Source of the DNA: Streptomyces sp. AM 2-1-1
GTDB taxonomy: Bacteria; Actinomycetota; Actinomycetes; Streptomycetales; Streptomycetaceae
Direction of reading: 5' to 3'
DNA: 64,000 nucleotides
NCBI RefSeq assembly: GCF_029167645.1
Contig: NZ_CP119147.1
Coordinates: 1,674,001-1,738,000 of the forward strand
The notes under the pieces are model-generated. The model made no database searches. It saw nothing but the letters and a program-made list of their open reading frames with translations, and had not been told where the DNA came from. The translations under genes were made by a program, and so were the position numbers. This document shows, one piece after another, positions 1 to 7,340 of the stretch (the stretch's first letter is position 1; each line of letters begins with the position of its first letter).

Positions 1-314
1 CGGACTCGGACTCGGCGATCTCCGGCGGGAGCGTACGGGATGTGCTGGCCGACACGAACAACCTCTCGGAACGATGGAAACGGCTTCCGGCCCAGCCCTG
101 GAGAGCTGGAGCCGACGTCCGCCGACTGGAGTGTCGCCGACGGCGCGGGCTTGGCCTGGGATCTGCACAGCACGCCTCTCGGCTGCTGTATTCCTTCCGC
201 GGCGGTCACCTCTTAGGTCATCGCACTGCTTCGAGGAGTGTTACGCCCAATCCGCGTGGCCCGAGTCACACCTCATTTACGACGAAGGGGTCCGGGGATG
301 ACATCCCCCCACAA
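1..314. other. Left edge, no supported gene
   Basis: I find no gene here that I can defend. One plus-strand frame is open from the window edge past base 500, but its composition becomes arginine-rich and unlike a real protein after about 50 codons, and it runs into the 3' end of the regulator gene on the other strand. The stretch may hold the promoter or tail of a neighbour outside the window. Confidence 0.4.
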
Positions 315-348
315 TTGTGCCGCCGGACCGCCCGGTCCGGCGGCACAA
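315..348 (-). terminator. Terminator of the GntR regulator gene
   Basis: A perfect 15-bp inverted repeat (arms 315-329 and 334-348, 4-base loop) lies about 60 bases beyond the stop codon of the minus-strand GntR gene. The stem is GC-rich in the Streptomyces style, without a long T tract. It could also stop transcription arriving from the left. Confidence 0.7.
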
Positions 349-409
349 GGTGCTTGTACCCCGGCCGTACCGCTTTCAGTGCGCTTCCCGGTGCTCGCCC
401 CGGTGTCGC

Positions 410-1294
410 TCAGTGCTCGCGAGGAGCCGGGACCACTCGCTCCACCTCGGGGTGGACGACGAGGAGCTGGCGCATGGCCGACTCGGCGCCGGCCGCGTCG
501 CCGGCGGCGAGGGCGTCGGCGATCCGGGCGTGCTGACCGACCGACGCCTCACTGGGCCGCTCGCATCCGGTGATCGCGTTGCCGGAGACGTGGAGAGCGG
601 CGGAGACGATGCCGGAGAGGTGATCCAGCATCCGGTTCCCCGCGGCCTGGATCAGCAGCGCGTGGAACTCCGCGTCGGCTCGGGAGAAGGTGACCCCGTC
701 CCCCTGGCCCAACGCGTGCCCCATGATCTCCACCATGTCGCCCAGCCGCTGCTGCACGTCCTCCCGGCCGTGCCCGGCGGCGAGCCGTGCCGCGAGCGGC
801 TCGATCGTCCACCGCAGCTCCGCCAGCTCACGGCGCTGGTCGTCCCGCTGGGGGCCGTAGGCTCGCCACTCGATGATGTCGGGGTCGAGGAGATTCCAGT
901 CACTGACCGGGCGTACCCGGGTGCCCACATTGGGCCGGGCACTGACCAGCCCCTTGGCCTCGAGGACGCGGAGGGACTCGCGTACGACGGTGCGGGAAAC
1001 CTCGAAGCGCTGCCCGATCTCCTCGGGCACGAGAGGACGGTCGGCGCCGAGATCTCCCGAAACGATCATCTGACCGAGCTGCTGGACAAGTTGACCGTGC
1101 AGGCCGCGGCCGCGGCTGGCGGACCCCCGCCGACCGGTGCGCCCCAGCTCGGAGTCGGCCCCGCCCCAGGAACGCGGCGCCGCGCGGTCGCCGGCCGGCT
1201 CCGTATAGGGATAACGATCGAGATCGCCCGGACCGGCGAGGCCGGAGTCGGCGGAACGGGCGGTGGTCATCATGGTGTGCGCAAGGGTACTCAC
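410..1294 (-). CDS. FadR/GntR-family transcriptional regulator (FCD domain)
   Basis: This DNA-binding regulator of the FadR subfamily senses a small acid or sugar through its C-terminal domain; the ligand is unknown. A winged helix-turn-helix (residues about 60-130) contains the typical arginine-rich run FEVSRTVVRESLRVLEAKGL. It is followed by an all-helical FCD domain with conserved Asp/His positions (AEFHALLIQAAGN and the late HARIADAL segment). The GTG at 1294 was chosen because AAAGGA lies just upstream; the ATG at 1273 has no ribosome binding site. The N-terminal 60 residues are low-complexity. The gene is transcribed alone, ahead of its own terminator. No operon partner reveals the regulon. 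Confidence 0.85.
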   Translation of the reverse strand: MSTLAHTMMTTARSADSGLAGPGDLDRYPYTEPAGDRAAPRSWGGADSELGRTGRRGSASRGRGLHGQLVQQLGQMIVSGDLGADRPLVPEEIGQRFEVSRTVVRESLRVLEAKGLVSARPNVGTRVRPVSDWNLLDPDIIEWRAYGPQRDDQRRELAELRWTIEPLAARLAAGHGREDVQQRLGDMVEIMGHALGQGDGVTFSRADAEFHALLIQAAGNRMLDHLSGIVSAALHVSGNAITGCERPSEASVGQHARIADALAAGDAAGAESAMRQLLVVHPEVERVVPAPREH

Positions 1295-1477
1295 GCATCC
1301 TTTGTCGGCGTGGCTCGCGCGCCCCTTGAGGTCTTTGCTGAAAAGCACACGAAAGGGTGATCGTCGCTCGCGCCACAATTGACGCTTTATCGCCCCAATT
1401 CGGTCAAGCGAAGCCAAGTTGAGGTACGGCCCACCCTTCAACCCTCGCCCGCGCGGCCGCCGCGCGCACCGCCGCAC

Positions 1478-3202
1478 TCACCAACGCGCCCTGTTCCGGA
1501 GGGCCGTACCGGCATAGGCGCAGATCAGAGCGATCAGTGAGACGAGGAGCGCCAGGCCGACGGGCTGCGCCAGGATCCGACCCACCGCCACCAGCCACCG
1601 GTCCGGCCCCGGCGGGATGTCGAGCCAGGCCAGCCCTCGCAGGCGTGCGGGAAGTCCGGTCAACGCGTGAGCGGCGGGGCCGGCGAAGACCTTCTGCAGG
1701 AGCGGCACCACGAGGACGGGGACTGCGAGTACCGCCGCCACTCCGGCCCCTGCCACCCGGAAGGTTCCCGCGGCGAGCAGTCCGGCCCAGGCGCAGCCGA
1801 CCGCCAGTCCGACCCAACTCGCGGCCAGGAGGATCGCGTTGCCGGGTACGGCGCTCACCTGGTCCCCGTAGAAGAGGCGGAGCACCTGCATGTCGCAGAC
1901 GACGACGAGCAGCGAAAGGGCCGTCGCCGCCGCCCCGGTGACGAGGAGCTTCGCCACGAGCAGTCCCAGCCGCCTCGGCACCGTCCCCCGGCTCGCCGCG
2001 AGGGCCGGGTAGCGGAACTCGTCGCCGTAGGAGAGCGCCCCCAGCAGACCCGCTCCGAGCGCCGCCGGGGGAAGCGGCAGCAGCGCGGGCCAGCCGGCCA
2101 GCAGATGCGGTCGCGGGGCCCCACCGATGCGCGCCAGGAGCACCGAAGCCGCCGCCGAGGCGAGCAGAACCACCGCCATGATCAGCGTCGTTGTCCGCAC
2201 CCCCAGCATGCGCCTCACTTCGTAGCGCATCGGGCGCAGCGGACCTCGCGGGGGGCGCACCGTGATCGGCGGCGGCAGCTCCGAGAGCGCGGCGGCGGAG
2301 GCCGGAGCGGGAGCGGGGGGTGCGGGCGGGCCGGCGTCGCCGAGTTCGTCGGCGAGGCGGTGCACGGGGATGCCGTGCCGGAACGCGACGTCCCCGATCT
2401 CCGCGCAGTTGCTCCCGTACACCGAGAGGCGGGCACCCTCCTCGGCCACGACCTCCACGGACCGGCGCGCGTCCCGGGCTTCCCGGCCGACGACTGCGGC
2501 GAGGCGGGCGGCATGGGGGGACTGGACCGCGACGCGGGGGCGGAGCCGGGTCCGTGCGAAGTCGGCGACCTCCTGGTCCGCCACCAGCCTGCCCGCGTCG
2601 ATGGTGACGACCCGGTCCGCCGAGCGGATGGCCTCCTTGGGATCGCTGGTGGTCCACAGCACCGTGCCGCCCTGGGCCGCGTGCGCCCGCATCAGTCCGT
2701 AGAGCCAGCCGCTCTCGCGCGAGGAGAGCCCGTCGGCCGGATCGTCGAGCAGCAACGTATGGGGATCACCCAACAGGGCTGCGGCAAGGCCCAGTCTGCG
2801 GTCCATCCCCACGGAGAGGCCGCCGATGCGCTGGTCGCCGAGGCCGGAGAGACCGACGAGGTCGAGCATCTCGTCGGCGCGCGACAACGGCGCTCCAGCG
2901 GCGGCGCAGAGCATGCGCAACTGTCCCCGGGCGCTCCGGGCCGGATGCCCCGGTACGTCCCCGAGGAGTACTCCGACCTCCCGGGGCGGGTGCCCGATCC
3001 GGTGCAGGGGACGGCCTCGGAAGTAGGTGACTCCACGCCCGGGGTCGAGTTCGAGCATCAGCCGCAGGGCCGCCGTCTTTCCGGCGCCCGGTGCGCCGAG
3101 GAGCGCGGTGACACGGCCCGAGCGGGCTTCGAAGGTGAGATCGTCCACCGCGGGCGGCAGGTCGCGGCGGCGGGCACTGGTCAGTCCGATGGCCTGGAGC
3201 AT
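1478..3202 (-). CDS. ABC transporter, ATPase fused to membrane domain
   Basis: This 574-residue protein joins a cytoplasmic ABC ATPase to a permease in one chain. Residues 1-220 are the nucleotide-binding domain: Walker A GAPGAGKT (36-43), a signature-like GGLSVGMDRRL near 127 and Walker B LLLDDPADGL near 150. A linker of about 100 residues follows. Residues about 330-570 hold roughly six hydrophobic segments like an ABC-2 type permease. The signature departs from LSGGQ (LSVGM) and the Walker B glutamate position appears changed (DDPAD), so ATP hydrolysis may be unusual. The substrate cannot be read from the sequence. The start ATG has GAGAG upstream. The gene stands alone, about 180 bases before the GntR gene, which may or may not control it. 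Confidence 0.8.
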   Translation of the reverse strand: MLQAIGLTSARRRDLPPAVDDLTFEARSGRVTALLGAPGAGKTAALRLMLELDPGRGVTYFRGRPLHRIGHPPREVGVLLGDVPGHPARSARGQLRMLCAAAGAPLSRADEMLDLVGLSGLGDQRIGGLSVGMDRRLGLAAALLGDPHTLLLDDPADGLSSRESGWLYGLMRAHAAQGGTVLWTTSDPKEAIRSADRVVTIDAGRLVADQEVADFARTRLRPRVAVQSPHAARLAAVVGREARDARRSVEVVAEEGARLSVYGSNCAEIGDVAFRHGIPVHRLADELGDAGPPAPPAPAPASAAALSELPPPITVRPPRGPLRPMRYEVRRMLGVRTTTLIMAVVLLASAAASVLLARIGGAPRPHLLAGWPALLPLPPAALGAGLLGALSYGDEFRYPALAASRGTVPRRLGLLVAKLLVTGAAATALSLLVVVCDMQVLRLFYGDQVSAVPGNAILLAASWVGLAVGCAWAGLLAAGTFRVAGAGVAAVLAVPVLVVPLLQKVFAGPAAHALTGLPARLRGLAWLDIPPGPDRWLVAVGRILAQPVGLALLVSLIALICAYAGTALRNRARW

Positions 3203-3520
3203 CGCTTCTCTCGCGGAAGGTGTGACCGCTCGGCGGCAGGGAGCGTGCGTACCGCAGCAACATAACGCGACATTTACGACTTTTTGTGCAGCGGGAGACT
3301 CACGAGTGTTCCGCGCTCGGGGAGCGCGCGGGAGGCATCTCGTGGGCTCGCCCGTGCGAGCCAGGATTCAGGGGAGGACGGGGACGACGAAGACGACGGG
3401 GACGACGGGGCGGGTCCGCAGGTGGGGCTCGGGCGTCGGCGAGGGGCAGACGCCACTGGAGGGCGGCCGACCGGTCCTCGTGCTGGTGGCGGATGCTCGC
3501 CCGGCGGGCTCCGGATACTC

Positions 3521-3570
3521 GCCCGGCGGGCTCCGGCGGGCTCCGGCGGGCTCCGGCGGGCTCCGGCGGG
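3521..3570. repeat. 10-bp tandem repeat CTCCGGCGGG
   Basis: Four perfect copies of CTCCGGCGGG (3531-3570) are preceded by a near copy (GCCCGGCGGG, 3521-3530). A degenerate copy also lies at 3501-3510. The unit is not a multiple of three and lies in DNA without a supported gene. Confidence 0.9.
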
Positions 3571-4530
3571 CTATGAGGCACGTACCGCAGTGTCGGGCGG
3601 CGGGTGTCAGCCGGGTCGCCCCGTCAAGGGGAGAGGCAGCAGGTCACTCGTCGGCTGAGGGGACCTTCGATGGCACGGTGGCACGGTCAGCTGGTAGGCG
3701 TGTCGGACCTCGGTCAGGTCCGGCTACTCGCTCCCCCAAGCGCCCCCCGCTCTCATTCACCGGTTCTCGCCGAGCCGGACCCCCTCGGTGACCTGAACCT
3801 CAGGCGGCCAAGGCGTTTCTGTGGTGGTGCGCTGCCGGGTGGCGGGCCCGGCCGGCGGCGGAGCGCATACGGTCGGCTCTTCTGGCGACCGACGGTGGAG
3901 TCGTGCGCATGGATCGTGTGCGCCCCTCTCGCGGAGAAGGCTGCCACGCCACTCCCCCATGGGCGGTGAGCAGGTGGCTGTGACCGAGATGCTGCCCGTC
4001 CGTGACGTCGCATGCCTCCGTCAGCAAGCAGGCGGCACCTTCGACGCCCAGCCCGCCCACGCAGGTACGCGGGTATCGCGGATGCACAGTGCTGCGGGAC
4101 CGCACAGGCCCACGAGGGCCTCGGCGAGCGTATGCCCCCTCGGCGCGGGACGCCGTGTACACCGCTCGGAACTGTCCACAGCGTCGAGGCGGCCGTCCCG
4201 TTCCTGTCCACGTGCGGCCCGGCCACCATCGGGACCAGGAGTGCGCCCTGACTGGCTCCCCAACCGGAGCCGGGCGCCGGGCAGGTCCGGCTTCCCACCG
4301 GCCCGATCGGCCGCGACATCGAGATCCACGCGGCGGCAACACCTGCTGAGGTCGTCGCATCCGTTGCCCGCACGGAGCGCCTCACGCGCCCTGCCGTGTC
4401 ATCGCCGCGACACCCCGAGAGGTCGCTCCCTCGCCTGCCGGCACCGTCGCCAGGCTGCTCGGACCCCGCGCCGCCTGTCGATTTCCAGGGCGCGGACTGG
4501 AAACCGAGGGGCGGCGGCACGGACAACCGG

Positions 4531-4565
4531 CTACCGGCTACCGGCTACCGGCTACCGGCTACCGG
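4531..4565. repeat. 7-bp tandem repeat CTACCGG
   Basis: Five perfect copies of CTACCGG end one base before the stop codon (4567-4569, minus strand) of the NUDIX gene, so the array is the first DNA transcribed after translation ends. Copy-number change would alter the 3' untranslated region but not the protein, unless the stop codon were lost. Confidence 0.95.
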
Positions 4566-4566
4566 C

Positions 4567-5328
4567 TCAGACTTCCGGCCTCAGCATCGGCGGGTTGAGG
4601 ACGGTGGCGGAACCCGCGCGGAACAACTGGGCGGGGCGTCCGCCCTGTCGGGTCGTCGTGCCTCCGGAGGGCACCAGAAATCCTGGTGTACCGGTGACCT
4701 TGCGGTGGAAGTTCCTGGGATCCAGGACCACTCCCCATACGGCTTCGTAGACGCGCCGCAGTTCTCCGACCGTGAACTCCGGCGGACAGAAAGCTGTGGC
4801 GAGCGAGGAGTACTCGATCTTGGACCGCGCCCGCTCCACACCGTCTGCGAGAATCCGGGCGTGGTCGAACGCCAGGGGTGCGGCCTCCGTCTCCCCCACC
4901 GGGTCCTCGTCCGCCGCGAGCAGCTCGTCCACCGGCGCCCAGCGCGCGCTGTTGGCATCGCCTCCCGCCCGGGGAGCGGGGAGGTCGGGCGCGAGCGCGA
5001 GATGCGCCACGCTGACCACCCGCATGCGGGGGTCGCGGGACGGGGCGCCGTACGTGGCCAGTTGTTCGAGGTGCGCGCCGTGGCCGGCGGAGGGAACGGC
5101 CGGATCGTGTGCGCAGAGCCCGGTCTCCTCGACCAACTCGCGCGCGGCCGCGGCGCCCAGGTCCTCGTCCTCGCGGACGAAACCGCCGGGCAGCGCCCAA
5201 CGGCCCTGAAAGGGCGTTTCTCCGCGCCGCACGACCAGCGCGCAGAGCGCGTGGCGTTGGACTGTCAGCACGACCAGGTCGACGGTGACAGCGAAGGGCG
5301 GGAACGTCGACGGGTCGTAGGACGGCAT
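4567..5328 (-). CDS. NrtR-like NUDIX hydrolase / regulator
   Basis: This 253-residue protein has an N-terminal NUDIX domain and a C-terminal winged helix, the layout of NrtR regulators, in which the NUDIX fold usually binds ADP-ribose or a related NAD metabolite and controls DNA binding. The NUDIX box is intact (residues about 46-68: GGFVREDEDL, then RELVEETGL), so hydrolysis is possible. The C-terminal part (FTVGELRRVYEAVWG onward) is the typical NrtR tail. The ATG at 5328 was taken as start; the strong AAGGAG lies 17 bases upstream and fits better with an out-of-frame ATG at 5338 (see findings). No NAD-biosynthesis gene is adjacent, so the target pathway is open. Confidence 0.85.
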   Translation of the reverse strand: MPSYDPSTFPPFAVTVDLVVLTVQRHALCALVVRRGETPFQGRWALPGGFVREDEDLGAAAARELVEETGLCAHDPAVPSAGHGAHLEQLATYGAPSRDPRMRVVSVAHLALAPDLPAPRAGGDANSARWAPVDELLAADEDPVGETEAAPLAFDHARILADGVERARSKIEYSSLATAFCPPEFTVGELRRVYEAVWGVVLDPRNFHRKVTGTPGFLVPSGGTTTRQGGRPAQLFRAGSATVLNPPMLRPEV

Positions 5329-5338
5329 GGCTCGATCA

Positions 5339-5358
5339 TAGTCGTCTCCTTGACGATA
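5339..5358 (-). promoter_or_regulatory. Imperfect palindrome over the NUDIX gene leader
   Basis: On the minus strand the leader reads TATCGTC-N5-GACGACTA, an imperfect inverted repeat overlapping the AAGGAG ribosome binding site. NrtR proteins often autoregulate through a palindrome near their own start. This is position-based inference, not a match to a known Streptomyces site. Confidence 0.3.
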
Positions 5359-5532
5359 AACACTCCGATCCCGCACGCCCGACAACGCGGCGCGGCGCGA
5401 TCCGCGCGAGGTGGCGGGTGTGGGGGACAGGAGCGAGGTGGGGCGGCGGGCCCCCGCCACCCCAGTGGCGGGGCGGTGCGGTCTCCTGCGGAAAGCCACA
5501 CCAGCGCGCCGTCCCACCTGCCGCTCTGGCAC

Positions 5533-5569
5533 CCCCGGTCGGCGCGGGCGCGGGCTGCGCCGACCGGGG
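5533..5569 (-). terminator. Terminator after the DUF4192 gene
   Basis: A perfect 13-bp GC inverted repeat (arms 5533-5545 and 5557-5569, 11-base loop) lies about 95 bases past the stop codon of the DUF4192 gene and before the NUDIX gene on the same strand. A second, imperfect hairpin lies at about 5600-5640, closer to the stop. The 336-base gap otherwise holds only the NUDIX leader. Confidence 0.65.
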
Positions 5570-5664
5570 TGCTCTCCGTCTCTCCCGGCGAGGGCGGAGC
5601 AACCCGGGGCTCCCCCGCGGGAGCAGCCCGGGGGCTCTCCCTGCGCACTCGGCTCGGGGCCGGC

Positions 5665-7035
5665 TCAGCCGCCGGTGGTGCCGTCCCTGTCCTCCTGACC
5701 CCGCGGCAGGCGCTCCCTGCGCCGAACGCGTGCCGCCCCCGGGTTGCTCGGAGTGACGGGGCGGGTGCGGCTGGAGATCCTCCTGCTCCGCGCGCCGGCG
5801 GAGGGAACCGCCGACGCACCGGCACCCGCGCGACTCGCCTGGCGCGGCACTGTCTTTTGCGGGAGCGGTGCACCGGTCTTGGCGGCGACCTTCCGAGCTT
5901 CTTCTTCTTCCTCCTCCCGGAGACAGCGCCGCAACTTCTCCGGGTCCACGCCTTCGTTGCAGGCCTGATGGAGAAGCTGGGCGAAGGTGTAGTCCGGGTC
6001 GGCCCGCAGGGCGAGCGACAGGGCCACCCGTGCGCCGGACTCGTCCCCGGTGGACCAGGAGACCCAGGCGGCCAGCGCCAGCGGAGCAGCGGCGTGCTCC
6101 ACGTACGGGCCCACACAGCGCCGGGCGAGTGCCCGCCAGAGGCGCAGGGCCGCGGGCGCGTCCGGGCCCTCCATCCACCGCGCGGCCCGGTCCCGGGTCT
6201 CGCGGTCCTGGAGCCCGAGGATCACGGCGGCCGCTTCGTCATGGCTGATGAGGCCGTCGTCGCAGAAGTCGGCCGCGCCCGCGACCGGGGGCGCGGTGAC
6301 GGCGCCGACGCGCTGGAGCAGTCCCCCGGCCAGGTCCAGGGTCTCCCTGGCCACCTGCCCGCGTCCGTCGGTGTCGAGGATGCGGACCACCATCGCCGCT
6401 CCCACCTCGTCCAGCGCGCGGAGTTGGGCCGAGGCGTGGGTTCCGGTCCAGGGCGTGAGCCGCTGCTCCAATTCGCGCAGTGATCCCCTGACTTGGATCC
6501 CTGCGTACGCGGCGGCGGCCGCCATGACCGTGGTGCCCGGAAGGGCGAGCGGAGTGCCCTCCGGCGGACAGCACCGGATGTCGGGGCAGCAGTAGGACCA
6601 GTACTTGCCGCCGGAGACGCAGAGCGCCTCCAGCACGGGGACGTCGAGCGCGCCGCAAGCGGTGCGCAGGAGTTGGGTGAAGGGCCGCAGTCGCTCCATG
6701 ACGTCGCACGGGGTCTCCCCCGGCGCCGGGTCCTGACACAGGAAGAGGACGATCGCGTCCGGGCGGGCCCCGCGCCGCCCGCTCCCCGAGATCAGACAGT
6801 CCGCCAACTCCTGCGCGCTCCCGGCCCAATCGGCGTCCGACGGTGGAATGGCATGGCGCAGCCGACCCCCGAAGCGGCCACGGCCGCCGTGCAGGCCCAC
6901 CATGACGACACTGTCCGTCGGATGGAAGCCCAGCAGATAGGGAAGTGCGTCGGCGAGGTCCGCAGGGCCACGCAGAGTGACGTGCTGAACGTCGGCGGGG
7001 CCGGTGGAGCCGGTGGATTCATGGTGCTTGTTCAT
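5665..7035 (-). CDS. DUF4192 domain-containing protein
   Basis: This 456-residue protein is of unknown function and belongs to the DUF4192 family common in actinobacteria. The start region has the family pattern DLADALPYLLGFHPTDSVVM (residues about 28-47), and a central region contains paired cysteines (YCCPDIRCC, near 150). The last 90 residues are charged and proline/arginine-rich with an EEEEEE run, probably disordered. No signal peptide or membrane segment is seen. The ATG at 7035 was chosen; GTG codons at 7053 and 7056 in the same frame are alternatives and neither has a strong ribosome binding site. A pair of DnaA-box-like sites lies about 40 bases upstream. Confidence 0.8.
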   Translation of the reverse strand: MNKHHESTGSTGPADVQHVTLRGPADLADALPYLLGFHPTDSVVMVGLHGGRGRFGGRLRHAIPPSDADWAGSAQELADCLISGSGRRGARPDAIVLFLCQDPAPGETPCDVMERLRPFTQLLRTACGALDVPVLEALCVSGGKYWSYCCPDIRCCPPEGTPLALPGTTVMAAAAAYAGIQVRGSLRELEQRLTPWTGTHASAQLRALDEVGAAMVVRILDTDGRGQVARETLDLAGGLLQRVGAVTAPPVAGAADFCDDGLISHDEAAAVILGLQDRETRDRAARWMEGPDAPAALRLWRALARRCVGPYVEHAAAPLALAAWVSWSTGDESGARVALSLALRADPDYTFAQLLHQACNEGVDPEKLRRCLREEEEEEARKVAAKTGAPLPQKTVPRQASRAGAGASAVPSAGARSRRISSRTRPVTPSNPGAARVRRRERLPRGQEDRDGTTGG

Positions 7036-7075
7036 GGCATGACCGTCTCGCACCACGCCATTTTCCGCGACCCCC

Positions 7076-7094
7076 TGTGGATAACTTATCCCCA
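7076..7094. promoter_or_regulatory. Inverted pair of DnaA-box-like sequences
   Basis: The sequence TGTGGATAA-C-TTATCCCCA contains a perfect classical DnaA box (TTATCCACA) on the minus strand and a one-mismatch box on the plus strand, head to head. It lies about 40 bases upstream of the DUF4192 start, inside the 305-base gap between that gene and the recQ stop. The rest of that gap shows no feature I can name. Confidence 0.5.
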
Positions 7095-7340
7095 GGCACG
7101 CAGGGTCACTGGCGGATTGTCAGAAGCGGGGGTTCTCATGGGTGCATGACCACTCCGCATCACGTGCTGTCACCCGTCGGCCAGGACACCCCGGCGCTCC
7201 CCGTCTTCTCCCGCCGTCCGGGCGGCGGCAGTCGGCGCGGCCCGTTCCTCACCCGCGCCCGATGGCCGGGCGGTCGCCGGCACGGGCGCGCGCCGGACGA
7301 CACCGTGCCGGGGACCAACCGCCCGGGAGGGTCCGACATC

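Larger units (their letters stand above)
3203..4566. other. Gene-poor stretch of 1.36 kb
   Basis: No convincing gene is seen. Open frames exist on both strands, the longest about 250 codons, but none has clear third-position GC bias plus a ribosome binding site, and none matches a family I know. On the minus strand, about 4000-4330, one frame has cysteine- and histidine-bearing segments broadly like small Streptomyces zinc-binding proteins, split over two frames, so it may be a decayed gene. A 10-bp repeat array (3521-3570) and a 7-bp array (4531-4565) lie at its ends. The promoter of the ABC fusion gene should lie near 3203-3290, where the DNA is AT-richer. Confidence 0.45.

Noticed and set aside
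3753..4526. Minus-strand open frame of about 257 codons
   Set aside because: No ribosome binding site, mixed third-position bases and no recognisable family; kept only as part of the gene-poor stretch.
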